In this document: positions 16,797 to 25,988 of the stretch, piece after piece
How positions within the stretch are numbered: the first letter of the stretch is position 1
Layout: each line of letters opens with the position of its first letter
Origin: Cardiobacterium valvarum
GTDB taxonomy: Bacteria; Pseudomonadota; Gammaproteobacteria; Cardiobacteriales; Cardiobacteriaceae
NCBI RefSeq assembly: GCF_900460955.1
Contig: NZ_UFUW01000001.1
Span: forward strand, 1,672,738-1,736,737
Reading direction: 5' to 3'
Length of the DNA: 64,000 nucleotides
Notes under the pieces: model-generated
The model's database searches: none
Seen by the model: only the letters and a program-made list of their open reading frames with translations
What the model was told of the DNA's origin: nothing
Program-made: the position numbers and the translations under genes

Positions 16797-18038
16797 ATGC
16801 CAAACATCACCCAAAACCGCTTCACCAAAATCCTCGCCTTCGTCGCCATCGTCTGGTTGCTCATCGCCCTTGCCGCACCATCCTTCCTGGCGCCGGCACT
16901 CGAAAAGCACACCCGCGCCTTCTTTAACAGCGCCGACATTCAACGCCTGCACGACAAAGGCATCGAACTCAGCCTGGAAAACTACCAGCGCAACTACTTC
17001 AGCAGCAGAGCCGACATCCGCCTCAGCATCCGCCCGTTCAGCGGCCAGCCGACCTGGTACAGCACCACCCTGCACGCCCGCATCCATCACGCGCCGCTGG
17101 TCAACAGCGGCATCAACCTCTTCAGCGCCACCCTGACCAACAGCGCAACCGATGGCAGCCTCGCCGCTTACATCCCTGACAACCATCTGCATATCAAAGC
17201 CAGCCTTGCCGCTCTCGGCCAGCTGCACCAGACCATCCGGATACAGAAAAACGAAACCCCCAACCTCAGTAGCGAAGGTATCAGCCTCAGCTGGCACAGC
17301 CACATCCGCCACCCCAACCAGGGTAACGGCGAATGGCTGCTCGGTAGCCAGCAATGGCAGAAAAACGGTGCCCGTCTCAGCATTGCGCGCAGCGGCGGCA
17401 CCTACCGCAGCGACGGCGACAGCCTGCGTCTGAACGCTGCCCAGATCAATCTCAGCTACACCAACGCCGTCCAACAACAGCAAGACATCGTCCTCTACAA
17501 CCTGCAAGGCAACCTGACCCGCGAAGAAAGCCGCTACAGCATCGAAGACCTCACCATCAAAAGCAAAAACGCGCAGGGTGCGACCCAGACCCAGCGCCTG
17601 CAACAAAGCCTCATCACCGCCCACCGCCGCGAGAACGGCAGCCTGCGCAATCTCGAAGCTCAGGCCACTACCACCTTCGACCTGCCGCTGCTTAAAGCCT
17701 ATAGCGGCGACCGCCTCTACCTCTCGCTACAACAAGAATCCGGCGGTAACCGCCTCATCCTCACCAGCAACAAAGAGCAGACCACTCATTTAAGCGGCAG
17801 CCTGCTCTTCCCGCTGCTTTTCCCGCCGCCGTACAGCACCGCCCAGCTGAACGGCACACGCGGCGAATTCCTTCTCTACGGCGAACACGCCCGGCAAAGC
17901 GGCCTGCTGCCCGTACTGGCCCTGACCCTCGGCAACGACCGTCTGCGCGCCGATGCAGACGGCAACTACCCGCTGCACGTGGACATCAACGGCAACGAAG
18001 TCCGCATCAACGGCAAGACGGTTGCCCTGTTGCACTGA
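16797..18038 (+). CDS. DUF945 (YdgA-like) membrane-anchored protein
   Basis: The 413-residue protein has a single hydrophobic segment near residues 12-32 (ILAFVAIVWLLIALAAP), either an uncleaved anchor or a signal. After it the pattern IELSLENYQRNYFSSRADIRLSI resembles the DUF945/YdgA N-terminal module, and the remainder is beta-rich. Family function is unknown beyond an envelope location. It is a paralogue in layout of the lipoprotein at 9737. No strong ribosome site precedes ATG 16797. It ends 61 bases before the ATPase gene. Confidence 0.65.
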   Translation: MPNITQNRFTKILAFVAIVWLLIALAAPSFLAPALEKHTRAFFNSADIQRLHDKGIELSLENYQRNYFSSRADIRLSIRPFSGQPTWYSTTLHARIHHAPLVNSGINLFSATLTNSATDGSLAAYIPDNHLHIKASLAALGQLHQTIRIQKNETPNLSSEGISLSWHSHIRHPNQGNGEWLLGSQQWQKNGARLSIARSGGTYRSDGDSLRLNAAQINLSYTNAVQQQQDIVLYNLQGNLTREESRYSIEDLTIKSKNAQGATQTQRLQQSLITAHRRENGSLRNLEAQATTTFDLPLLKAYSGDRLYLSLQQESGGNRLILTSNKEQTTHLSGSLLFPLLFPPPYSTAQLNGTRGEFLLYGEHARQSGLLPVLALTLGNDRLRADADGNYPLHVDINGNEVRINGKTVALLH

Positions 18039-18099
18039 CCGCCTGAAAAACGCGCTGCCATCGGGCGGCATTTTGTTATCCCTACACCAAGGACTCCCT

Positions 18100-19287
18100 A
18101 TGCGAATCGAATCCATCAGGCTCAAGAATTTCAAAGGTTTCCGCGATGCCGAAATGCGCGATATCCCGCCATTCTGTGTTGTCATCGGGGCCAACGGCAC
18201 GGGAAAAACCACCCTATTCGATGTCTTCGGCTTCCTGCGCGACTGTCTGACCTTCAATGTCAGCCGCGCCTTGCAGGCACGTGGCGGCTTTGCCCAAGTA
18301 CTGAGTCGTGGTGCAGACATAAACGAATGCATTGAGTTGGAAATCAAGTTTCGCCTCGACATCGCTGGGGTCAAACGGCTGGTCACTTACGCCATCCAGA
18401 TTGGGCTGGAGCGACACAAACCCGTCGTACGCCACGAAATTCTGCGCTATAAACGCGGAGAGCACGGCTCGCCTTACCATTTCCTCAATTTCCACAACGG
18501 CGAAGGCTATGCCATCACCAATGAAGAGGATTTCGACAAAGAAGACAAGGAACTGAGTCGGGAATATCAGGCGGTCGGCACAGACGTCCTTGCAATCAAG
18601 GGCCTGGGACAATTCGCTCGTTTCAAAGCTGCTAGTGCTTTCCGCCAGCTAGTAGAAAACTGGCATGTGTCCGACTTTCACATCAATCTCGCGCGGGGCA
18701 GCAAGGACGCTATCGGTGAAGATGAACATCTGTCGGTGTCCGGTGAAAACCTACAACTTGTCGCCCGCCATATCTACGAACATGATCCCGCTCTCTTCCG
18801 CAAAATCGTGGAAGCCATGCAACAGCGTGTCCCCGGCATCGGCAACGTCGAACCGCAGCTGACCCAGGATGGCCGCCTCATCCTGAGCTTTCAGGATGCG
18901 TCCTTCACTGATCCCTTCATCGACCGCTACGTTTCCGATGGCACCATTAAAATGTTTGCCTATTTGCTGCTTTTATACGATCCAAAACCGCATCCGCTGC
19001 TGTGCGTGGAAGAGCCGGAAAATCAGCTCTATCCCAACCTATTGTGGGAACTGGCGGAAGAATTCCGCGCCTATTCCGAGCGGGGCGGGCAAGTCTTCGT
19101 TTCCAGCCATTCCCCGGATTTCCTGAACGCCACGCGCCTAGACGAAGTCTTCTGGCTTATCAAGGAAAAGGGCTACACCACCATTCACCGCGCCCGCGAC
19201 AACAAACAGATTGCCGAATTCATGAAAGCTGGTGATCAAATGGGATACCTGTGGAAAGAGGGGCTGTTTCAGGGCGTGAATCCTTGA
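18100..19287 (+). CDS. AAA ATPase (AAA_21/OLD-like), first gene of a defence-like pair
   Basis: The 395-residue protein starts at ATG 18100 with AAGGA upstream. The N-terminus MRIESIRLKNFKGF is the SMC/RecF/OLD type. Walker A is GANGTGKTT (K36); a signature-like SDGTIKMFAYLLLL is near 285; Walker B is LLCVEEPENQLYP near 305; and VSSHSPDFLN near 345 is the switch histidine. Its TGA overlaps the ATG of a DUF4276 gene. This gene order is typical of two-gene phage-defence or retention modules (compare PARIS, AbiL and OLD/Gabija logic), where the ATPase controls a nuclease. The specific type is inference. Confidence 0.85.
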   Translation: MRIESIRLKNFKGFRDAEMRDIPPFCVVIGANGTGKTTLFDVFGFLRDCLTFNVSRALQARGGFAQVLSRGADINECIELEIKFRLDIAGVKRLVTYAIQIGLERHKPVVRHEILRYKRGEHGSPYHFLNFHNGEGYAITNEEDFDKEDKELSREYQAVGTDVLAIKGLGQFARFKAASAFRQLVENWHVSDFHINLARGSKDAIGEDEHLSVSGENLQLVARHIYEHDPALFRKIVEAMQQRVPGIGNVEPQLTQDGRLILSFQDASFTDPFIDRYVSDGTIKMFAYLLLLYDPKPHPLLCVEEPENQLYPNLLWELAEEFRAYSERGGQVFVSSHSPDFLNATRLDEVFWLIKEKGYTTIHRARDNKQIAEFMKAGDQMGYLWKEGLFQGVNP

Positions 19288-19841
19288 TGATGACGCTGGT
19301 CTTTTTTCTGGAAGAGCCCTCTGCCAAAGCCATGCTGCAAGGCTTGCTGCCAAAAATCGCGCCGGGGGTTTGCGCCCAGTATGTCGTCTTCGAAGGCAAA
19401 CAGGACTTGGAAAAACGTCTGTCTCTACGCCTGCGTGCCTGGCTACAAACCGAAAGCACCCGCTTTATCGTGATGCGTGACCAGGATGCGGGGGACTGTA
19501 AAGCCATCAAGGCAGCCTTGCAGGACAAATGTTATCGTACAGGCCGCACGGATGTGCTGATACGCATTGCCTGCCATGAGCTGGAAAGTTTCTATCTTGG
19601 AGATCTGACCGCCGTCGCGCAGGCCTTTGCCCGGCACGGGCTGGCGCAACAACAGCAACGCAGCAAATACCGCACACCTGACCACCTCGCCAATCCGGCC
19701 GAAGAACTGAAAAAACTGGTACCGGAATACCAGAAGTTGTCCGGCTCACGCAGCATTGCTCCCTATATGGATCCGGATAACAACTGCTCCGCCAGTTTCA
19801 ATGCCCTGGTGCGGGGCATTCGCCGCTTGCTCCAGCCATAA
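19287..19841 (+). CDS. DUF4276 protein (TOPRIM-like), second gene of the pair
   Basis: The 184-residue product starts with MMTLVFFLEEPSAKAMLQ. The early glutamate (E9/E10) and a DxD in VMRDQDAGDC (D65, D67) are the spacing expected of the TOPRIM fold, so a Mg-dependent nuclease is plausible. HELESFYLGD near residue 105 is another family mark. It overlaps the ATPase stop (TGATG), so the pair is made at a fixed ratio. With OLD-like ATPases, DUF4276 is found in presumed anti-phage modules. Catalysis is not shown here. It ends just before the convergent dedA gene. Confidence 0.82.
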   Translation: MMTLVFFLEEPSAKAMLQGLLPKIAPGVCAQYVVFEGKQDLEKRLSLRLRAWLQTESTRFIVMRDQDAGDCKAIKAALQDKCYRTGRTDVLIRIACHELESFYLGDLTAVAQAFARHGLAQQQQRSKYRTPDHLANPAEELKKLVPEYQKLSGSRSIAPYMDPDNNCSASFNALVRGIRRLLQP

Positions 19842-19864
19842 GCGGCGATAACGATGCCGCAACC

Positions 19865-20581
19865 TCAAGTAGTGCGGCGGCGCTGGCGGATAATTTCGAT
19901 GATGGCGGGCAGGATGGAAATGACGATGATGGCGGCGAGGACGAGGGTCAGATTCTGTTTGACCACGGGATGCTGGCCGAAGGCATAGCCCGCGTAGGCA
20001 AAGAGCATGACCCAGGCGATGCCACCCAGCACGTTGTAGCGCAGGAAGCGGCGGTAGTGCATATGCCCCATACCGGCGACGAAGGGCGCAAAGGTGCGCA
20101 CGATGGGGACGAAGCGGGCGATGATGATGGTTTTGCCGCCGTGTTTGGCATAGAAGGCTTCGGTGCGGTGCAGATATTCGCGGCGGAAAAGGCGCGAGTC
20201 GGGATTGGCGAAGAGGCGGTCGCCGAGGTGTTTGCCGATGGCAAAGTTGGCGGCATCTCCGAGGACGGCAGCGGTGATGAGCAACGCCACCATCAGGTGA
20301 ATGTTCATCTCGCCGAGCGCGGCAATGCTACCGGCGGCGAAAAGCAGGGAATCGCCGGGCAGGACGGGGGTGACGACAAGGCCGGTCTCGCAGAAGATGA
20401 TAAGGAAGAGAATGGCGTAGATGAGCGTGCCGTAGCGGGCGCTGATCTCGCCGAGGTGACGGTCGATGTGCAGGACAAAATCAAGGATGGGGCCGAGTGC
20501 GCCGCTTGCATGCAGGATAAAGACAAGGACGAGGAGGACGGCGGCGGCGCAAGCGGTGAGGAAAAGGGCTTTTTTGTGCAT
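19865..20581 (-). CDS. DedA-family membrane protein
   Basis: The 238-residue reading from ATG 20581 is a DedA/SNARE-associated family inner-membrane protein. [20 protein letters not shown] near residue 65 is the re-entrant signature, and [21 protein letters not shown] near 155 is the FxRxxPxxRxxxP hallmark. Members recycle undecaprenyl phosphate or lipids across the membrane and keep the proton gradient. It lacks obvious operon partners, converges on the DUF4276 gene and is followed by nothing but 23 bases. A longer reading from 20707 adds residues without family match. Confidence 0.9.
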   Translation of the reverse strand: MHKKALFLTACAAAVLLVLVFILHASGALGPILDFVLHIDRHLGEISARYGTLIYAILFLIIFCETGLVVTPVLPGDSLLFAAGSIAALGEMNIHLMVALLITAAVLGDAANFAIGKHLGDRLFANPDSRLFRREYLHRTEAFYAKHGGKTIIIARFVPIVRTFAPFVAGMGHMHYRRFLRYNVLGGIAWVMLFAYAGYAFGQHPVVKQNLTLVLAAIIVISILPAIIEIIRQRRRTT

Positions 20582-20722
20582 GATGAAACCGGTGAACGTG
20601 ACGGGGCGGGCAGTATAGCGGCCACCGGGGGGATGTTGGCATTTGGCTTGTGCAGCGGATGTTGACCTAAAAGCGCCGCCATGTTGTTTGTCAGCAAGCG
20701 CTCGCACACCACAAGCGGGCAG

Positions 20723-20753
20723 AAAAAACCGCCGGTGCTTGCGCGTCCGGCGG
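20723..20753 (-). terminator. Rho-independent terminator of cysK
   Basis: On the minus strand CCGCCGG and CCGGCGG form a stem with an 11-base loop, followed by six T. It lies 40 bases beyond the cysK stop. Confidence 0.8.
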
Positions 20754-20792
20754 AACCTGTTGTTTTAGGTAGATTGATGTCAGCAGATGGCA

Positions 20793-21740
20793 TCAGGGCA
20801 AGAGGTGGTCGTCCGAGCCTTCATTAATGCTTTCGAAAAGGAAGGTGGACATATAGCGTTCGCTGCCATCCGGCAACATGGCGAGGATGACGGAACCATC
20901 CGGTGCCTGTTGCGCGAATTGCAGCGCCGCATTGAAGGTCGCGCCGCCGGAAATGCCGGTGAGGATGCCCTCCTGGGCGGCAAGCGCCAGAGCGGTATCG
21001 CGCGATTCTTCGTCGCCGACCGGGATGAGATAGTCGTAGATGTTCTGGTTCATGGTGCCGGCGATGAAATCCGGCGTCCAGCCCTGGATTTTGTGCGGTC
21101 CCCACTCTTTGCCGGCGAGCAGTTGCGCGTTGACCGGTTCGGTGGCGACGATTTTCAGATCAGGTCGCGCGGCTTTCAGCACTTCGCCGGTGCCGGAGAT
21201 GGTGCCGCCGGTGCCGTAGCCGCTGACGAAGTAATCAAGGCGTTCGCCGGCGAAGTCACGCAGGATTTCGGCGGCGGTGGTTTCGCGGTGGTATTGCGGG
21301 TTGGCGGGGTTTTCAAACTGGTCGGCGAGGAACCAGCCGTTTTTTTCGGCAAGTTCTTTGGCGACGCGCACCATGCCCACCCCGCGTTCGGCAGCAGGGG
21401 TCAGGATGACTTTGCCGCCGAAGCTGCGGATGAGTTTGCGCCGCTCAACGGAGAAGGTTTCGGTCATCACGGCGACAAACGGATAGCCTTTGGCAGCGCA
21501 GACCATGGCAAGCGCGATACCGGTATTGCCGGAGGTGGCTTCAACCACGGTTTGCCCCGGCTTCAGCACGCCGCGCCGCTCGGCGTCGTTGATGACGGCG
21601 TAGGCGAGGCGGTCTTTGACGGAGCCGCCGGGGTTGCGCGATTCGGTTTTGACGTAGAGCTGAACATTTTTCGGCGCGAGGCGGTTGATGCGAATAATCG
21701 GGGTGTTGCCGATGGTATCGAGTACGGAAGCGTATTTCAT
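20793..21740 (-). CDS. cysK: Cysteine synthase (O-acetylserine sulfhydrylase)
   Basis: The 315-residue PLP enzyme makes cysteine from O-acetylserine and sulfide. NPGGSVKDR holds the PLP lysine (K42), EATSGNTGIALAMV near 68 binds the substrate carboxylate, and GTGGTISGTG near 175 binds phosphate. The length fits CysK (323) rather than the longer cystathionine beta-synthase. The C-terminus does not end in the E. coli residues. It is divergent from cysB with a 198-base gap that contains an inverted-repeat pair and a possible promoter, consistent with CysB activation. Confidence 0.94.
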   Translation of the reverse strand: MKYASVLDTIGNTPIIRINRLAPKNVQLYVKTESRNPGGSVKDRLAYAVINDAERRGVLKPGQTVVEATSGNTGIALAMVCAAKGYPFVAVMTETFSVERRKLIRSFGGKVILTPAAERGVGMVRVAKELAEKNGWFLADQFENPANPQYHRETTAAEILRDFAGERLDYFVSGYGTGGTISGTGEVLKAARPDLKIVATEPVNAQLLAGKEWGPHKIQGWTPDFIAGTMNQNIYDYLIPVGDEESRDTALALAAQEGILTGISGGATFNAALQFAQQAPDGSVILAMLPDGSERYMSTFLFESINEGSDDHLLP

Positions 21741-21830
21741 GGATATTCCTGTGGGGTTTGTGTCTGCGGGGCATGGTAAGGCGGCGCCACAGCCTGGGGA
21801 AATAGCACTTTGGCATGTACGCCGCCGTTT

Positions 21831-21898
21831 TAGTTATACCCCCTTTCCACCATGCAAGCTAATATGCGTGCGGCATTTTGCGAGGTTGGTATAAAAAC
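21831..21898. promoter_or_regulatory. cysK/cysB intergenic regulatory region
   Basis: On the minus strand TTAGCT (21862-21857) and TATAAC (21838-21833) with an 18-base spacer form a plausible cysK promoter. TAGTTATACC (21831-21840) and GGTATAAAAAC (21888-21898) are inverted copies about 57 bases apart and bracket it. They are candidate CysB half-sites; their assignment to CysB is inference. Confidence 0.5.
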
Positions 21899-21938
21899 TG
21901 CTTCTGGTTAGGCCCGCAGCATCAGGTAGAAAAACATC

Positions 21939-22913
21939 ATGAAATTAAAACAGTTGGAGTGCATCGCGGCGGTGGCCCGCTCCGGTTACAACGTGACCGC
22001 GGCGGCGGAAAAACTGCATATGTCGCAGCCGGCAGTGAGCAAACACATCAAGCTCGCCGAAGAATTGCTCGGCCTGCCGATTTTCCGGCGCAACAGCAAA
22101 ACCTTAGTCGGCCTGACCGAAGTCGGCGAGGCGATCATGCCCGACATCGAACGCATCATGGCCTCGGTGGAAAACATCCTCAACCTCAGCCAGCACCACA
22201 ACATCGCCGCCCTCGCCCAGCTTGGCATCGCCACCACCCATACCCTGTCGCACTACCGCCTGGTGCAAATCCTGCCGGCGATGCAACACGAATACCCGAA
22301 ACTGCCGATGAACATCATCGAAGGCACGAACACGCAAATCCTGCAAATGGTGCAGGAACGTGACGCCGATTTCGGCTGGTTTTCCGCGAGCGACCTCACC
22401 CCCTACAGCCTGCAACTACGCGGCATCTTCATGCTGCCGGCGGAAAGCTGGACCTCCGTGCTGGTGGTACCGCGCGACCACGAACTGAACAACAAGCCCT
22501 TCGAAGGCCTCACCAGCCTTGCGCCCTACCCGCTCATTACCTACATCACCTCGCACAAAGAACCCTCGGCGCTGGTGCGGGCGATGGCGGGACGGGGCCT
22601 CGCCGCCCGCGTCGTCCTCACCGCGCGCAACGCCGAACTCATCAAGAATTACGTCCGCCAAGGGCTTGGTCTTGGCATCATCGCCGACATGGCCTACGAC
22701 CCCGAGCGCGATAGCGATCTCGCCATGTACCCGCTTGACCGCTGGATGCCGCTTTTCAACACCTACCTCGTCTGGCACAGCGACCTGCGCCTGCGCGCTT
22801 ACCACTACGATTTTATCGACCGCATCGTGCCGGGAGCGACCCGCGATGCCGTCGAACACTACGTCCGCCACCAGCAAAGCATCAACGGCGGGGAACAGGG
22901 ATGGGCGATCTAA
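21939..22913 (+). CDS. cysB: LysR-type regulator CysB
   Basis: The 324-residue protein (E. coli CysB also 324) activates sulfate assimilation and cysteine genes, with N-acetylserine as inducer. The N-terminal MKLKQLECIAAVARSGYNVTAAAEKLHMSQPAVSKHIK is the LysR helix-turn-helix with the CysB flavour (QPAVSKHI). Effector-domain hallmarks include GIATTHTLSHYRL near 97, EGTNTQILQMV near 128 and TYITSHKEPS near 200. It is divergent from its likely target cysK. The downstream cyclo-ligase gene overlaps its 3' end by 13 bases. Confidence 0.93.
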   Translation: MKLKQLECIAAVARSGYNVTAAAEKLHMSQPAVSKHIKLAEELLGLPIFRRNSKTLVGLTEVGEAIMPDIERIMASVENILNLSQHHNIAALAQLGIATTHTLSHYRLVQILPAMQHEYPKLPMNIIEGTNTQILQMVQERDADFGWFSASDLTPYSLQLRGIFMLPAESWTSVLVVPRDHELNNKPFEGLTSLAPYPLITYITSHKEPSALVRAMAGRGLAARVVLTARNAELIKNYVRQGLGLGIIADMAYDPERDSDLAMYPLDRWMPLFNTYLVWHSDLRLRAYHYDFIDRIVPGATRDAVEHYVRHQQSINGGEQGWAI

Positions 22914-23500
22914 ACCTCGCCCTACTGCGCCGCGAAATCCGTGCCGCCCGCCGTGCCGTATCCCCCGCTGAACGCGAGCGCATCAGCCACGCAACTGCTA
23001 CCACCGTGTACGACTGGCTGCAAACCCGCCCTGCCCTGCGCCGCATCGCTACCTTCCGCTCGCTGCCCGAAGAAATCGATACCGCCCCGCTGAACCGTCT
23101 GCTATGGCAAAACGGCTACCACCTCTACCTGCCTTACGTTGCAGGCAAAAACCTGCCGCTCACCTGGTATCCCTATACCGAAAGCACCCCGCTCATCCCC
23201 GATACCGCCTGCATCCCCGCGCCCGATCCCGCAACCGCGCCCGCTATCGCTGCTTTTGATCTCGATGTCGTCATCACCCCGCTTGTCGCCCATGATGCAC
23301 ATGGCACCCGCCTCGGCATGGGCGGCGGGTTTTATGACCGTACCTTTCAGCGTAAAATACCGCGCGCCAGGCCGTGGCTTATCGGCATTGCCTACCCTTG
23401 TCAAGCGGTCGCGCACCTACCACGCCGCGCCTGGGACATCCCCCTCGACGCGCTCGCCAGCGCCCACTCCCTACATACCTACGAACAGGAACACTCATGA
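22901..23500 (+). CDS. 5-formyltetrahydrofolate cyclo-ligase
   Basis: The 199-residue enzyme converts 5-formyl-THF to 5,10-methenyl-THF using ATP. It has the family marks RREIRAARRAVSPAERE at the start (nucleotide-binding region), ATFRSLPEEIDT near 50 and the signature GTRLGMGGGFYDR near 135. Length equals E. coli YgfA/FAU1 (about 182-200). It overlaps cysB (by 13 bases) and the pyruvate kinase start (ATGA), which suggests coupled translation, although the functional link is not obvious. Confidence 0.9.
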   Translation: MGDLNLALLRREIRAARRAVSPAERERISHATATTVYDWLQTRPALRRIATFRSLPEEIDTAPLNRLLWQNGYHLYLPYVAGKNLPLTWYPYTESTPLIPDTACIPAPDPATAPAIAAFDLDVVITPLVAHDAHGTRLGMGGGFYDRTFQRKIPRARPWLIGIAYPCQAVAHLPRRAWDIPLDALASAHSLHTYEQEHS

Positions 23501-24960
23501 CAAAAGAACACCGCGATCTCACCCGCATCAGCCACCACACCAAAATCGTCGCCACCATCGGCCCGGCCAGCAGCGACGAAGAAATGCTCGAACACATGAT
23601 CCGCGTCGGTCTGAACGTCGTCCGCTTCAACTTCAGCCACGGTGATGCTGCCTTCCACGGCGAAAACACCCGCAAAGTACGCGAAGCCTCAAAACGTGCC
23701 GGTCGCGAAGTCGCCATCATCGCCGACCTGCAAGGCCCGAAAATCCGTGTCGGCCTCATCGAAGGCGGCAAAATGGAACTCAAACGCGGCGACACCCTTA
23801 TCCTTGACGCCGCCTATGAAGGCGAAGGCAAAAACGGTCGCGTCGGCCTCGACTACCGCGAACTGCCGAACGACGTCAAAGCCGGTGACATCCTGCTGCT
23901 CGACGATGGCCTGCTCACCCTCAAAGTCGAAAAAGTCATCGACGCCGAAGTCCACACCACCGTACAAAACCCCGCCGTCCTCAAATCCCGCAAAGGCATT
24001 AACAAACAAGGCGGCGGCCTGACCGCTCCGGCACTTACAGAAAAAGACTATCAGGACCTCAAAACCGCCGTCGCTATCGGTGCCGACTACATCGCCGTCA
24101 GCTTCGTCAAATCCGCTGCCGACCTCCAGCTCGCGCGCCAGCTCATCAGCCAGGCCGAAGGTAGCGGCGAAATCCTACCCGGCATCATCTCCAAAATCGA
24201 ACGCGTTGAAGCCATCGAAAACCTCGAAGAAATCGTGCTCGCCAGCGATGGCGTCATGGTGGCACGTGGCGACCTTGCTGTCGAAGTCGGCAACCCCGCT
24301 GTTCCGGCCCTGCAAAAACGCATCATCAAAACCGCGCGCCGTCTGCGCCGCTTCTCCATCACCGCCACGCAAATGATGGAAAGCATGATCACCAACCCTG
24401 TGCCGACCCGTGCGGAAGTCTCCGACGTCGCCAACGCCGTACTTGATGGCACCGACGCTGTCATGCTCAGCGCCGAATCCGCCGCCGGCAACTACCCCTT
24501 CGAAACCGTGCGCACCATGGCGCAAATCTGTGCTGCCGCCGAACAGGCACAAAACAGTTCCCCCTTTGATGTGCACCAACTCGACGAAGTCCCGGTCGAA
24601 CGTCTTGACCAGGGCATCGCGAACAGCGCCGTCTTCAGTGCCGAAATCCTTGGTGCCAAAGCCATCGTTACCCTTACCGAAAGCGGCACCACCCCCTTCC
24701 AGATCAGCCGCTTCGGCATCAACATGCCCATCCACGCGCTGACGCCAAGCCTCGGCGTGCAACGCAAAATGGCGATTTACCGCAGCGTCCGCCCCAACCG
24801 CCTGGATACCAGCAAAGACCATAACGATGCTATCCGCGAAGCGGAAGAATACCTGGTGCAACGCCGCCAGCTGAAAAGCGGTGATCTCTACGTCATCACC
24901 AGCGGTGCCATCGGCGTCAGTGGTGGAACTGACACCCTGCAAGTCCGTCGGGTTCGCTAA
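23497..24960 (+). CDS. pyk: Pyruvate kinase
   Basis: The 487-residue enzyme transfers phosphate from PEP to ADP at the end of glycolysis. The start at ATG 23497 overlaps the upstream stop. TKIVATIGPAS near residue 15, RFNFSHG near 45, the catalytic lysine in IISKIERVEA near 230, VMVARGDLAVEV near 255 and TATQMMESMI near 288 are in the expected order. The K+-dependent type is implied by the SISTK-like region. Length fits PykA (480) slightly better than PykF (470). The ankyrin gene follows after four bases. Confidence 0.96.
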   Translation: MTKEHRDLTRISHHTKIVATIGPASSDEEMLEHMIRVGLNVVRFNFSHGDAAFHGENTRKVREASKRAGREVAIIADLQGPKIRVGLIEGGKMELKRGDTLILDAAYEGEGKNGRVGLDYRELPNDVKAGDILLLDDGLLTLKVEKVIDAEVHTTVQNPAVLKSRKGINKQGGGLTAPALTEKDYQDLKTAVAIGADYIAVSFVKSAADLQLARQLISQAEGSGEILPGIISKIERVEAIENLEEIVLASDGVMVARGDLAVEVGNPAVPALQKRIIKTARRLRRFSITATQMMESMITNPVPTRAEVSDVANAVLDGTDAVMLSAESAAGNYPFETVRTMAQICAAAEQAQNSSPFDVHQLDEVPVERLDQGIANSAVFSAEILGAKAIVTLTESGTTPFQISRFGINMPIHALTPSLGVQRKMAIYRSVRPNRLDTSKDHNDAIREAEEYLVQRRQLKSGDLYVITSGAIGVSGGTDTLQVRRVR

Positions 24961-24964
24961 GCAC

Positions 24965-25552
24965 ATGAAAAAACGGATCATTCTGACCCTTGCCGCCATC
25001 CTTGCGATGGCGGCAAACACATATGCCGCCGACACACCTGCCGCAGCCACTGCCCCGGCAACCGCAAACGAAGCCAAACCTGCCGCTCCTGCAGACGACG
25101 GCGCCGCCCAAGAAAAAACCGTCGCTAACCCGATGGCCGACCTCGAATACAGCGACGCCAAAGAATGCCACTTCAAAACACCGGACGGCGGCAAACCACT
25201 GCCCGTCATCCACGCCCTGCTCGCCTCACGCGGCATGAACAGCAATAACCAGGCACAACTGCTGATCGCCCTCGGCACCACGATCGCAAACGGCTGCGAC
25301 ATCAACGAGCCCGACGCCGCCGGCCTGCAACCGCTGAACGCCGCCATCCTCTTCAACGATGCGGAAGCGGTGCAAATGCTGCTGGAAAAAGGTGCCGACC
25401 CCTATAGCCCTATCCACAAAGCGAACAGCCCGATTGACGGCATGAACAGCTTCCAATTCCTTGAAAAAATCCAGGAAAAAGAAAAAGCACGGAAAAACGG
25501 CAGCCCGCGCGATTACAGTGAAGTGGCAACCGCCCTGCAAAAATACCGCTGA
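24965..25552 (+). CDS. Ankyrin-repeat exported protein
   Basis: The 195-residue reading starts at ATG 24965. It has a signal peptide (MKKRIILTLAAILAMAANTYA, cut near residue 21), an alanine/proline-rich linker, then about two ankyrin units: LIALGTTIANGCDINEPDAAGLQPLNAAILFNDAEAVQMLLEKGADPY around residues 98-145. A lone cysteine pair (C near 64 and 110) could form a disulfide. The binding partner is unknown. It follows pyk after four bases, so it may be on the same transcript, and a hairpin terminator follows. Confidence 0.75.
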   Translation: MKKRIILTLAAILAMAANTYAADTPAAATAPATANEAKPAAPADDGAAQEKTVANPMADLEYSDAKECHFKTPDGGKPLPVIHALLASRGMNSNNQAQLLIALGTTIANGCDINEPDAAGLQPLNAAILFNDAEAVQMLLEKGADPYSPIHKANSPIDGMNSFQFLEKIQEKEKARKNGSPRDYSEVATALQKYR

Positions 25553-25565
25553 GCGGATACATCAC

Positions 25566-25592
25566 AAAGAGGTGGGCTTGCCCACCTTCTTC
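25566..25592 (+). terminator. Terminator after the ankyrin gene
   Basis: AGGTGGGC-TT-GCCCACCT stem followed by TCTTC; T-run is short but the stem is perfect. Confidence 0.65.
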
Positions 25593-25988
25593 GTCTCCAC
25601 CCGGCGACAAGCCATCAGCCCGCTTGGCGGCTCCCGCAAACCCGGTGTTTACGCCGCTTGGCGCGATTCCAAACCGTAAGGAAGCTTTACCGTTGAATAG
25701 ATAAAAAAGCGTAACAAGGCACGTCGCCGCAGACGGTACAGGTAGTACAGCGGGCCTCATAAAAATCGCGTAGCGATTCTTATGGAGTCTGGTCAGGCGA
25801 CGCAATGCCGTTACGATTTTTTAGATGTTTAACCATATTCGGCGGGCTAAAGCCCGCCCTACTTTTTTGTTGCCACTGCTATTTTGGACGCTTTACAAAT
25901 AGCCTCCCGATGGCTGCTTAATGACGGTTCAGACCGTCGGATAGGCCCGTGTTTTATCCCGCCTGCGGCTTAAAAGAAAAATTCGTCG
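25593..25988. repeat. Repeat-rich gap before the first LRR gene
   Basis: No gene is seen. It holds two CCGCTTGGCGG-type cores (near 25620 and 25650), a hairpin ATAAAAATCGCGTAGCGATTCTTAT near 25757-25781, and a GGCGGGCTAAAGCCCGCC hairpin at about 25840. At 25970-25993 there is a short minus-strand sequence that would encode SDDEFFF and stop, matching the tail of the J-domain protein at 27848. Confidence 0.7.
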
